In this document: in pieces, positions 1 to 10,345 of the stretch
How positions within the stretch are numbered: the first letter of the stretch is position 1
Layout of the letters: every line of letters starts with the position of its first letter
NCBI RefSeq assembly: GCF_038396675.1
Contig: NC_088931.1
Location: 16,617,501-16,681,500, forward strand
Direction of reading: 5' to 3'
DNA length: 64,000 bases
Origin: Hydra vulgaris
Lineage: Eukaryota; Cnidaria; Hydrozoa; Anthoathecata; Hydridae
Notes under the pieces: model-generated
Databases searched by the model: none
What the model was told of the DNA's origin: nothing
The model's input: the letters and a program-made list of their open reading frames with translations, nothing else
Program-made: the position numbers and the translations under genes

Positions 1-557
1 TTTATCTTGTTTATCTTGAAACTAATTAAATTTTATTTTGTTTATTTTTTAATTCAAAAATTTTTTGTAAATTTATTTACTGTTTTTATTATTTAAATTT
101 ATTTGTTTTTATTTTATCAAACGATTTATTTAGGAATTCGTGCAGCAGAGTGTATGGGGCTATTCATTAATTATGCCAACAATATTTTTGCGATTTTCTC
201 CCTCTCCTCCCTCCCCTTGTCAACAACTTGTCAAACTTCCAGAGACCCCCTATAAAATTACGCCAACAGTCATTTACTCCCCCTCCCTCTCCCTTTCCAA
301 AAAAAAATCAATTTAAAATCAAAAAATATATAAAATTATATTGTAGACTATATACTTACATGAATCTATTTTGTTTGCACAGCAGACTGAGACAACAACA
401 ACTTTGAAAAAATAATAGCATTACAAGTAAACATCATATGTGTAATTGTTTAGTTCTGTATGTGTTGGTTCTTTTTAAAGCATAATTTAATGTCGATAAT
501 GTTGATAATGATTCTAACTGTCCATTATATATGGTGGTGAAAGCAAGGACTTCACAA
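1..557. other. AT-rich sequence without a recognised gene
   Basis: No reading frame with recognisable protein similarity is visible on either strand. The stretch from about 185 to 300 is unusually rich in CCCTCC runs for this AT-rich region, but no known element was recognised. Confidence 0.5.
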
Positions 558-612
558 TTTGGTTGCTTTCTGATTCATTTTTCACAAAAAAACGAATCAG
601 ATAGCAACCAAA
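558..612. repeat. hairpin, 19-bp arms
   Basis: Arms 558-576 and 594-612 are reverse complements with one mismatch and a 17-nt A/T-rich loop. It lies just upstream of a LINE relic. Confidence 0.75.
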
Positions 613-615
613 GAC

Positions 616-1135
616 TAATAGAACATTTAAATGTGTTCTAGCAAATATAAATAGTTTAGTCAACAAAATAACAGAGGTGGGACTGTTTGTTAGGGATTTT
701 AAACCTGAAATATTTGATGTAGTTGAAACACACTTAACAAAGGATCACTACAATAAAGAATTTAAAACAAATGGATATAATAAAAGAAGCGTATTATCAT
801 CCAGTGTTCATACAGGAGAATGCACACTTTATTTATATTAGAGATGATATAAAAATAATGAATTATGAAGTAGATATCAAAGACAGAAAATGGTGGTTAA
901 TGAAAACAGTAATGAAATATGTTAACAAGTCTATTTGTGTGATATATGTATATAGGTCCTCATCAAAACTTGATAAACGTATTTATTGACTTCTATGGAT
1001 CATATGTAAGTAATGTAAGCAGTAAGTACAAAAAAGTTATTGTTATGGGAGATTTCAACATTGAAATTCTAAAAGAAAATAACTTCTCAAAAAAATGGGA
1101 AATAGTTAACAAGAATCTTTCTGTTGACGTAATTA
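616..1135 (+). pseudogene. LINE (non-LTR) AP-endonuclease domain relic
   Basis: Conceptual translation across several frames gives pieces typical of the APE-type endonuclease of non-LTR retrotransposons. They are an N-terminal ANINSLVNKI segment, a 'FDVVETHL' segment in the place of the catalytic-Glu 'ETWL/ETKL' motif, a 'VIYVYRSS' piece that resembles the 'YRPP/YRSP' strand, and 'VIVMGDFNIEIL' matching the GDFN motif. The frame changes at least twice and the stretch ends abruptly around 1135, where an unrelated dispersed repeat begins. No reverse transcriptase follows, so this is a short dead fragment. The LINE clade cannot be assigned from this much sequence. Confidence 0.75.
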
Positions 1136-1144
1136 ATAGGCAAC

Positions 1145-1375
1145 CCCTAAGCAGGGCCGTTTTTAGGGATCGGAAAAACTATAACTTTACCACCTTATTT
1201 TCCTATTCTATGTAGTTATACTAAAGTTTTCCGAAAAAAAATTAAAAATTTTAATTTCCTTGACTAGGGGTTTGAACATTTTATATTTCGTACATTTTAA
1301 GAAAAATATTTTTTTTAAACTTGCATTCCGGACCTATGTGGAAATGTATCCACAGTGCTCAATAATAAACTTTAT
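1145..1375 (+). repeat. dispersed repeat R1, uninterrupted copy
   Basis: The segment around 'TTTTTAGGGATCGGAAAAAC' and the following 130 bp match 46104-46261. The segment starting 'CCGGACCTATGTGG' matches 49628 onward. The two parts are adjacent here but are separated by a 3.35-kb transposon in the 46-49 kb copy, so this copy serves as an empty-site reference. Confidence 0.75.
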
Positions 1376-1392
1376 CCGTAATAAAAGTCTTA

Positions 1393-1525
1393 TACGAAAC
1401 GAATATTGTTGAAAACCATGCCCTAACCAACCCCTCACCCTGACCTTTGAGGCTAGGTTCAGGGTTTGGCCCAGAGTTTGGGTTAGAGTATGGTTTTCAA
1501 GAAAATAAACGTTATTGTTGGGCTC
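1393..1525. repeat. imperfect inverted repeat, MITE-like
   Basis: 'GAAAACCATGCCCTAACC' near 1411 is mirrored by 'GGGTTAGAGTATGGTTTTC' near 1482, and weaker complementarity continues outward (AACGAATATTGTT against AATAAACGTT). The GC-rich centre contrasts with the flanks. This looks like a small palindromic element; no target-site duplication was resolved. Confidence 0.5.
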
Positions 1526-1739
1526 AGAGTTAAATGTTTTGGGTAAAACGTGGCTTGTTTATTACGTTTTTTGACGTTCTAAGATATTTTTATCAAATCA
1601 AATCATATATATTTCAAAATAAATTATAACATTTCAAGGATATTTACAATAGTACAAGTACTAATATAAAGTGAATATCTAAATATATAACTTAAACTTA
1701 TATTCAATGATGAAAATAGTAAGGATAACTGATATCAAG

Positions 1740-1910
1740 AATGCTAATTATAATAATAATAACAATATTAATTATAATTATAATAGTAACAAAATGATAA
1801 CAATTATAATAAAAGGAGAGTTTCATAAAAAAGACAATAACAGAATCAACAAAAATTTAGTCAATGATGACAGCAACAACAAAGATTTAGTACAAAGTAG
1901 AGAATGATAA
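1740..1910 (+). repeat. AAT/AAC-rich low-complexity tract
   Basis: An A/T/C-poor-G tract dominated by AAT, AAC and ATT triplets gives an artificial Asn/Tyr-rich frame. Nothing suggests a gene. Confidence 0.6.
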
Positions 1911-2139
1911 AATGAAAAGAGATACATAAATAGATAGATAAATAAAGAATGCCAAAATATTGGTACTAAAATTAATAATATTAGAAGGAAAAATTTACTA
2001 AAAAAGTTTAAAAATGGCAGATAGAAAACCAGAGGAATTAGATGTAGATGGATAAGTAGAGAATTTCAAAATGATAAAAATATCAAATTAAAAATTTGTA
2101 TTTTTTTTAACAAATAATTAAAAAGCTTGATTTGCTTGA

Positions 2140-2285
<146 letters not shown>

Positions 2286-2349
2286 GAGGATACTTTGAAT
2301 GTAGCCATAGTATTCAAAGTATTTTTGAATTCTATGAGCTATCAGATAA

Positions 2350-3655
2350 AACGATTGGGGTGTGTGCTGGCACCATAGCTAGCAACACAGGAATGAACAA
2401 TGGAGCTATAAGGAATATTATTGTTCATATTTGGGGAAGGCCTGTTTTCTAGCTAATGTGCAGACATCACACATTTGACAGACATGTGTCACATGTCATG
2501 GAACTTGCTTTTGGTACAACAAAAGTCCAAGCAAACACCTCTATGATTTACTTCAGAAGCTATGGCCGCAAATACATAGAGAAGTTAATAAACCGGAAAA
2601 AATTGTCAAATTTGAATGATCTCAGGATGCATTTAGACCAGGTACTCTTTTGCACCAACTTGCAGTTGAAACTAAAGAATGTTGCACCACAGCAATTCAG
2701 AGAAACATTTCCCAAAACTACAGACTACAGAGACTACAGCCGTGGCGCAACGGTTGTGCACTTGCCTCAGAAACAAAGGATCCGTGGTTCAAATCCCACC
2801 TCTAGGCAAGTTAAAAAAACCGTAAGGACTTCTTGGGGCACCTAAATAAAATAAAACAAAGTATCTTTGCCAGCTACTGGCTTACTTCTTGGGTGCAGAT
2901 ATACCTAATTTCTTCTTTAAGCAGCCGAGAGCTCACCACGAGGTCAGGCTTATAAGTGACTATTTTTACCTTCTTGTCCTTCAGATGACACAGAACTATC
3001 ATCCGAATGATTCATAAACAGTAGAGGCTGCTACTCTCAAGAACACAAACACTGTTACAAATTACATTGTGTTTTTCCATGGTCTATTCTTTGTGAAGAG
3101 TCCTATGGTAACTCAAGCTCCTTCAATTGATCAAAGAGTTTTTATGATAGTTTACCAGCTCCAAATGTCAGATGATTACATAATCTATGCAGAGATTGGG
3201 AAAGTTCTCAGCAAAAGCCTTCTACGGCAAACTTTGTATCTAGCTCCCCAGCTTGTAGTTTGTCTCTTGCTGGCAGGAATCAAGATGCCAACGTTAAGAA
3301 CAACATCCTTAACAACTTGCTGTATTTTGCCGTTCTAAAAAAAGAATATATGATGCTTGAGAAACCTGGAACCAATCCAGTCATTGTTCCAATGTCACCT
3401 CTTGATGATTTTATTACTGAGCTGTTATCCTCTCTTTTTTCTCCTTGGAAAAATTACTAAGGAAGAGCTTTTGTTGTGGAGGGAGAAAGGTATAGCTGCT
3501 TGCAAAAGTAAGAGAGCCCCTAAGTCAATTGTCAAGTTCTGCTTGTGCAAATCAGCTTGTAGTGATAAATGATCGGGCAGAACGTCACATAAAGTTGATC
3601 CAAGAATTTATTTGAAGGACACATAACAAGGATAGACTTCAGGATACTCTTCAGG
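2350..3655 (+). pseudogene. relic of RNase-H-like transposase family (homologous to the 20.5-28.3 kb gene)
   Basis: Pieces on the + strand align in order with the - strand protein at 20.5-28.3 kb. An N-terminal piece reads 'TIASNTGMNNGA' followed by 'CRHHTFDRHV', equivalent to 'TTNVNTGKRNG' and 'CQHHVLDRIL'. At the far end, 'NDRAERHIKLIQEF' and 'NKDRLQDTLQ' match 'NQIAERAIKVMQDL' and 'KKDKLQ'. Between them are stops, frameshifts and an inserted tRNA-derived SINE (2737-2860). The D-T/S-x-N and C-x-H-H pattern is what one expects of the RNase-H core of hAT-like DDE transposases. The superfamily is inferred, not proven, and this copy is dead. Confidence 0.65.
2737..2860 (+). mobile_element. tRNA-derived SINE
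   Basis: A Pol III A box (TGGCGCAACGG, 2743-2753) and B box (GGTTCAAATCC, 2786-2796) lie at tRNA spacing, so the head comes from a tRNA. The tail 'ACCGTAAGGACTTCTTGGGG' and 'CACCTAAATAAA' ends in an A-rich run. The same tail ('GACCGTAAGGGTATCTTGGG') recurs near 15068, showing a dispersed family. It is inserted inside a transposase relic. Confidence 0.8.
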
Positions 3656-4101
3656 TAATTACTACACATTATTATACTGACCTGCTGCGTGTAAATTAAT
3701 AGGGCGAGGGGGTCGTTTTTGAAAGACAAGGCAATTTAGAATAGCAAACACATCATGCTCATTTTTAAGAACAAAAAAAGCAAGCCAATTGCACTTAACA
3801 ATTTAAAACTAGCAACCCTTTATCCCCACCCGATGTACGCGCATGCTATACAATAATGTCTGCAAAACTTTCTAAAGTATTTCCATATTATTTTATTTAA
3901 TAAACTATTATATAAATAAAACTATTTATTTCAATTATTATATAAATAAAACTATTAATTTCAAATACTTGGAATTTTATTGCTTGGATTATTTAATTAT
4001 TTTACAAAATAACTGGCTTTTTTGATTTTATTAACTATTTTTTAGGTTGTCCATAATAACAGACAGCAAGTATCCAAGAAAGTTATAAAGAAATACCTGC
4101 A

Positions 4102-4143
4102 GAACATCTAACAAGTATCACAACTGATACTTGTTAGATGTTC
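4102..4143. repeat. perfect hairpin, 19-bp arms, 4-nt loop
   Basis: Arms 4102-4120 and 4125-4143 are exact reverse complements, with loop CAAC. No terminator or gene context explains it; it belongs to the recurrent short-loop hairpin class in this window. Confidence 0.9.
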
Positions 4144-4480
4144 ATCGCGTTATTATTGCTTTTCAACTCAATTTAGAACTATTGTCTGAAATAAAATTGT
4201 CACACAAAATCTGCATCTTCCTTATTCTATTAGAAATATTTTAAATCGAAACCAGTGTTTTGTGAGTGTTTTAAATTTAAAACTATATATATTCGGAAAT
4301 TTAAAATATAATATTCAGGAAAAATTCTATTATATAGAAATTGTCTAAATCCACCTTCTTTACCTTAGAGTTGATTTGGGAGGCTGAAACTTTCACTTTA
4401 AGGTTCTAATACATAATGATAATGATTGAACTTTTCCATATATTGATTTTCAAAAAAAATATTTTTTGAGACACCCTAAT

Positions 4481-4590
<110 letters not shown>

Positions 4591-4843
4591 CTATAGTTTG
4601 TTGGCTTTAGGAAGAGCGGAAGGAAAAAAGTGATTCTTACGCCAACACATACGTCACTTTTAATTACTTTTGACTTTCGTCCAACATTTCCGTGTTGGAC
4701 GAAAGTAAAAACCATTAATTTAATTACAAATTAATCGTTTTTTAAAAAAACCACAAAAACGCAAATTTAATTGACCAGAATGTTTTTAAAAACATTCTGA
4801 ATGTTTTTATAACATTTTGAATGTTTTTAACAATATAAACAAA

Positions 4844-4921
4844 GTTTTTATTTTTATTTTTTTTAATAAAATGTTTTTATTTTTATTTTTTTTAATAAAA
4901 TGTTTTTATTTTTATTTTTTT
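4844..4921. repeat. 29-bp A/T tandem repeat
   Basis: The unit beginning GTTTTTATTTTTATTTTT recurs at 4844, 4873 and 4902 (29-bp period, about 2.7 copies), immediately before the 42-bp minisatellite. Confidence 0.75.
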
Positions 4922-4932
4922 TCTGTAAATCA

Positions 4933-5125
4933 TGCGCGGAGTGTTGCTACATCGACTATCTTATAGCCTGACTCGCAAGGGAGTGCTGCTACATCGACTG
5001 ACAAATAGCCTGACTCGCAAGGGAGTGCTGCTACATCGACTGACAAATAGCCTGACTCGCAAGGGAGTGCTGCTACATCGACTGACAAATAGCCTGACCC
5101 GCAAGGGAGTGCTGCTACATCGACT
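4933..5125 (+). repeat. 42-bp minisatellite, about 4.5 copies
   Basis: The unit begins GCAAGGGAGTGCTGCTACAT and recurs at 4975, 5017, 5059 and 5101, exactly 42 bp apart with very few substitutions. A partial first unit starts near 4933. Because 42 is divisible by 3, one frame stays open as a 14-residue repeat (KGVLLHRLTNSLTR). GC content is far above the flanks. There is no promoter or start context for a protein. Confidence 0.92.
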
Positions 5126-5243
5126 GAGGGTTTGGTTGGGGCAGGCAGTCTATCATTATTAAAAAAAAAAATTCCGGTCTTGCATTTTAATTTTTACTTT
5201 TTGTCAACAAAATATCGAAAAAACTTTCGGACAACATCTAAGG

Positions 5244-5247
<4 letters not shown>

Positions 5248-5287
<40 letters not shown>
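5248..5287. repeat. (TA)n microsatellite
   Basis: About 40 bp of TA dinucleotide just before a hairpin. Confidence 0.95.
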
Positions 5288-5290
<3 letters not shown>

Positions 5291-5298
5291 ATTAGGTT

Positions 5299-5480
5299 GT
5301 TTCCTAACAGCAGAAACAACAATTGTGTTATTTCTGCTGTTAGGAAACCATGGTTTATAAATTGTATTCCACACTTTAGTTGTAAAAGTATTAGGTAACC
5401 ATTAATTTAAATAATTGTCATAATTTATTATATAATTATTGACATTACAATTTAAATTAAATGAAAGTTTGTTAAATTAT
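5299..5480 (+). pseudogene. relic homologous to the unidentified 49.7-52.8 kb coding relic
   Basis: The stretch around 5317-5400 translates as 'NNNCVISAVRKPW' and 'CIPHFSCKSIR', matching 'PKCVVSVLRKS' and 'GIPHIS' encoded near 49930-50010. Non-coding similarity continues ('GTATTAGGTAAC', then A/T-rich DNA matching 51964-52005). The 5' part is interrupted by a perfect hairpin (5299-5316 / 5331-5348, 18-bp arms, 14-nt loop). The protein family was not recognised. This copy is useful because it shows the sequence without the hAT insertion found at 50 kb. Confidence 0.5.
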
Positions 5481-5582
5481 TTTGGCCGTGGATAGAGTAC
5501 CGAAATTCTTTATATAAAGTCCAATAAACTCCTAATTTCAAAACATAAAAATGGGATTTGTTTTATCACGTGACTTAAGCAA

Positions 5583-5870
<288 letters not shown>

Positions 5871-5879
5871 TAGATATAT

Positions 5880-8800
5880 ACATACAGCGCCGGCCTTGGC
5901 CTTCTTGCCGCCCTCGTTTGAAATTTATCCGACCGCCAATTACCATTTTTTAAATTTGCTGGTAAACTTCATGGAAAGTAATAACAAGTTAAATTCAAAA
6001 ATAGTACATTATAATAAAGTGTTTGATTTACATACATCATAAAAAGGTACGTTTTGTTTACATATATTTTTTTGTAAATTTAAATTACAACAATTTACTT
6101 GCCGCCCTCATGTGGCGTACATTCTTCCCTCTTATCCCCTTTAATTCAATTCAAAAGAAAAAAAAAAAAGCAGGTCCTGTATAAGTGACAACTAACTTAT
6201 CTTGCAGACTAAATAAAATTACTATTAGTTTTTTGTTTGTTTGTTTTTACTCTTAGTTTTTTGTTTGTTTGTTTGTTTTTCGCTTTCCAATTCTGAAACT
6301 CAAAACGTTAGGCAATGTGAAGAAGCCATTTTAAGCTTCTAATTTGAAGACAGAGAGCAAAGGTTGACGTGTTTCAGCTGTCCGTCAAGATCATATTAAT
6401 TCAACTTGGACAAGGTCAGCCTATGTGTTAAGCAGAATGATATTCTGTCAATTTTGCTAGATATGATGATTGTCACTTTGCTTTTACACAGATTTTCTTG
6501 ATTTATCTAATATTATTGGGCAGAATTCCTTTTTTTAATACTTCTTATCTTTTTCAAACTGAATCCTGATAAAAAATGTTCAACGGCATTAAAATCCATG
6601 TAAATCTTTTTAAAGATTTATTTGCTGTTTTGTTTTGGTAGTTGCTTTATATGCGAAACAAGACTAAAAGTTCTTTTACCTTTCTTTTCCAGTTAAAACA
6701 ATTAGTGAACAATTAGTGAACAATTAGTGAACCGTATCTTTTTAAAACTTAAAAAGACAGTTAAACTTCGTTCACACTTTTATCTTAAATCAGTAAAAAA
6801 AAAAAAAATGGTTCAGTGCATCAGCAGATACTTGATTTGTAAAATAGGTTTTTTAAACATTTTTTACAAACCAAATGCTCTTTTGGTAAGACATCTTTTT
6901 AAGACATATTTAATTTGAAGTTGAATTAGTTACAAAGCAAATTATTTCTTATTGAGAAAATATTTATAGGAAAAAAAAAACTTACTTTCAACAACATGTA
7001 TTTTAAATACTAAAATCACTACTAAATGATACTTTTTCATCTTTTATAAGTTAAATTTCCTTTTTGCTGTCGGTTAATGCTTATAGTTTTACAAATAACA
7101 AATTTATATGTATAATTTATTACGTAACAAAAAATTGCTTTACAAAGGCCTATATTCTGCCCGTTTTATGCGGATAACGCGTTATAAAATCACTTTCCGT
7201 TGTCGCAAATTAAATTTCAAACAGTGATCAGTTTCCTAGTTGATATGAAATCTTTTGAAAAATGACTAATAAATTTTTTAATGAAATTATTTTTTTGACT
7301 GTTAAAATTACTGTTATATTACACTATATATCTTACTATAATATATATATATATTTTACTATTTTTTCAAACAAATTTTAAACTTAAGAAAATCAATGCC
7401 CTTCGTTTTTTTTTTGTTTTTTTTTCTTAAACTCATTTTTTATAAAAAATGCTGTTTTACTTTAGGTATAAACAAAAAAAATACAAAAAAGTTAATAGAG
7501 TGAGTATGATGAAGATAAAAAAGTAAGAATGTTGGAGATTATAGAGTAAAAAGGACGGAGATAATAGAGTGAGAAGTATGAAGACAAAATGTGAAAACTG
7601 AATTGTAATGATTCTAAAAAATTACTAATATGAAATTGTAGACAGAGTGACGGTACAAAAAACATAGATTGTTAAAAATGCTGATTAAACAATTTTAGTC
7701 AAATTCCATCAAAAGTAGTCACCCATAATGAAAACTGCTGATTTTTTAAATTGGATAAACAATTTTAATTGGGTAAACAATTTAAATTGGGTTACATATT
7801 TAAATTAGGTAAAAATATTAATTTTAAGCATTTATTTTGAAATACTATCAAATAATTTTGAAATGACTTTCGTTGTTACGTACAGTACCGTATTGTAAAG
7901 TCGGATATGATTTTACTGGTTTTAGATATGACAATAGCATACAGTGCTGTACGTAACCCCTAAAACTTTTTGCTTATACGGAACTTTGCGCAACCACTAA
8001 AACTTCTTGTTTAATCTCTTTTTTTTCTCATAAAATTAATTTGTTTTGATTAAAATTTGTTTCTAAGGAGAACGGATATTGCCATTAGCTGTTCACGACT
8101 TTCAATATATCTATTTACTATATAGGTTTCAAACGATATAACATTTAAAGTCCTCTAATTTAATTAAAAAAAGTATGTTTTCAAATATGATTGTCCGTGT
8201 CACTGTACGCTACGATTTGTGAATGCTAATATCCTTTTTTATTAGAAACAAAATTTTTTCATGGTAACTATTTTCTAAGCAAAACAATTAAGCTATTTGG
8301 GCCCACTTAACTAAAGCTTTATCTAAAAAAAATAACACATAAAAGCAAAGAGTGTTTAAATAGAGTTCAATAATTCAGTTATACTTGATTATTTATAATT
8401 ATAATGGAATAACTTTTCTGCTAACATTTACAACTGTTACAAAACAACATTTGCAGTTTAATTTATATCAAATATAAATATATATTTATAAAACTACATA
8501 TATAACTTTTTTTATTTATTTTTTTCAATTGTACTCAAACTATTATGTGTATATATACTTATATTTATATATATTTAAATCATAAGAAATAACAAACTAT
8601 TGAATAGGATCGTATTTTCAATAAACAGATTTTCGGTTACCGTTGTAATTACATAAACTACTTATAAAAAAATTCTTATGCAATAAAATTTTTTTTAAAA
8701 TAAGTAGTTTATGTAATTAAAGAAGATTAAACAAAGATTAATTATTAAATAAAATTTTTTTTCTCTCAATAATCCGATTTTTGGTTACACCCCAAGTTAA

Positions 8801-9430
8801 AAAAATTTTAGAACATTAAAATTACAATTTTTATTTTTTTTTGCTTCTTAAAAATAAATACAATTACAAATAAATAAGCAACTCAAACATTTATTATAAT
8901 AAATGGTGTTTGAGTTATTTTCATTAGTTATAATTACATAATTACTTTTGTTACGAAAACTAAAGTAAAAATATTTTATTGTTTCAAATAGATTTTTGTT
9001 CGTTTTTTGTGGCCCTACAGAAATTGGGGGCGGATCCAGTTTGAAAACCGTATATACAGTTGTAATGATTTATCTGTTCGTGCGCGTGTGTATTAGCATA
9101 TACAGTCGTTATATTTTATAAAAATCATTATTGATATATAAAACTGTTATGAAATTTTTTTGTTACTAATCAATTAAATCTTTTTAGCATTTTCCGGTCA
9201 TAGCAAAAAACATTGCATATTTTAATGACGTCAGAACATTTTTTACATATTTATGTCGCTACCTACATTTTTATGTCAGTTATTATTTATCCTTTATTTG
9301 CATTACTTTTGTCTATAATGTTTGATATTTTACGATTGCTCAACACAGGCTTTTTCATGCACGGTTGTATTTGGTGTGTAGAAAAATAATTTATTAAGCG
9401 CGTGCAAAAATAGTTTGATTCTTTTGATTT
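5880..9430. other. 3.5 kb AT-rich DNA without recognised genes
   Basis: No convincing coding sequence on either strand. Visible items: a GC-rich scrap near 5886-5920 ('GCGCCGGCCTTGGCC'), possibly a decayed transposon end; a 12-bp direct repeat (ACAATTAGTGAA, three copies at 6703-6731); an imperfect 19-bp inverted repeat 'GTTACGTACAGTACCGTAT' (7873-7957); and a CRE-like TGACGTCA at about 9225. None of these is enough to call a functional element. Confidence 0.55.
8646..8719. repeat. inverted repeat, 20-bp arms
   Basis: Arms 8646-8665 and 8700-8719 are exact reverse complements separated by 34 nt. Related sequence (CAGATTTTCGGTTAC / CCGATTTTTGGTTAC) flanks both sides, so it may be a small palindromic element of about 180 bp. 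Confidence 0.65.
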
Positions 9431-9478
9431 TTTAATACTTTAATAATAGAAAATAAACAAATAAAATTTAATCAATTA

Positions 9479-9725
9479 TTATGCTAAAATGTTGTCTTTG
9501 ACTGTTCGTTTACGAGCTAGCAAAGATTGGGTGTCCTCATAATCAAACACTTTGGCGAAAAAGTAGCTCAGGTAAACTTTGAGATTTCCCTGTGTCGTAT
9601 TCGGAGATTTTCTTTGAGATTGCTCTGTTTTAAAGCTGCTTAAACCACCGTTTGAGCGGCTACCCGACGTTGGTTTGATGCTGGGTACCAAACTTACATT
9701 GGAATGAAGTCAGCCACTGAAATCT
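9479..9725 (-). CDS. possible 3'-terminal exon of an unrecognised gene
   Basis: On the - strand an open frame of about 70 residues ends at a stop at 9479 with '...LLARKRTVKDNILA'. It starts with a Ser/Gly/Asn-rich stretch (TSGSRSNGG) and continues through 'VYLSYFFAKVFDYEDTQ'. The GC content (about 45%) is well above the AT-rich surroundings, and the frame has no internal stops, both of which suggest real coding sequence. No in-frame ATG begins it. Possible splice acceptors on the - strand lie near 9682-9694 (TACCCAG and TGTAAG), so it would be a last exon. I do not recognise the family, and upstream exons are not visible. It could also be a piece of a transposon protein. Confidence 0.35.
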
Positions 9726-9924
9726 GTTTGATGTAAGTTAATATGCCATCTTCAACCATGTAATAAGACATTTAAGAGGTCTACAAAAAAAAGGATAAAG
9801 CATTTACAATATACATCACAAAAAAAATATAAAACAAAACTATATATGTTTTTAAATTAATTAATTTGATTCGGAATCATCAAACAATTTTGATCAGCAA
9901 AACTTTCTTTACATGTTTGTGCAC

Positions 9925-10345
9925 TGGCCCTTTATGACAATAATGGTTGCGGATGATACTCATCTTTTTTTGTACCACAATAACATCAAAAAGTTATTTC
10001 ATGATATGAATATTGAACTAATGAACGTTTTCGAATAGTTTAAATTAAACAAACATCGAAAAACAAAATGGATTCTCTTTCATCCAGCTTCTAAAAAACA
10101 TATACAATTGTTAGAAATGCCTGTCCTCATCATTGATAAAATTTATATAAAAAGAGTCATGTATACAAATTTTTTTAGGTCTTATTATCAATGAAAATCT
10201 TTCATGGAATTGCCAAATAGGTAACTTATGCAATAAAATTGCAAAAAGTTTTAGAATTCTTTATAAATCGAAAAGCATTTTAATGAGACGTACTCACAAA
10301 AGTAAATTTCGCTCTTTATTTTTTCACCTCTATCAAACACTGGGC
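9925..10345 (+). pseudogene. LINE reverse-transcriptase fragment, + strand
   Basis: The + strand encodes a short reverse-transcriptase piece with the motif-C signature 'VADDTHLFLYHNN', then 'LNKHRKTKWILFHP' and, after frameshifts, 'NENLSWNCQIGNL' and 'KIAKSFRILYKSK', in the order found in non-LTR RTs (palm motif C, thumb). The catalytic Asp pair is intact but the fragment is only about 140 residues and shifted in frame. It meets a different LINE, on the opposite strand, at about 10310-10345. Confidence 0.8.

Noticed and set aside
1420..1500. Interstitial telomere repeats (CCCTAACC, GGGTTAG)
   Set aside because: Only single words occur, as parts of an inverted repeat; there is no tandem TTAGGG array.
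2737..2860. A functional tRNA gene
   Set aside because: A and B boxes are present, but the acceptor stem does not pair and the sequence runs into a conserved non-tRNA tail found again at 15 kb. It is a SINE.
4933..5125. CRISPR array
   Set aside because: The units are directly adjacent with no variable spacers, and the DNA is eukaryotic.
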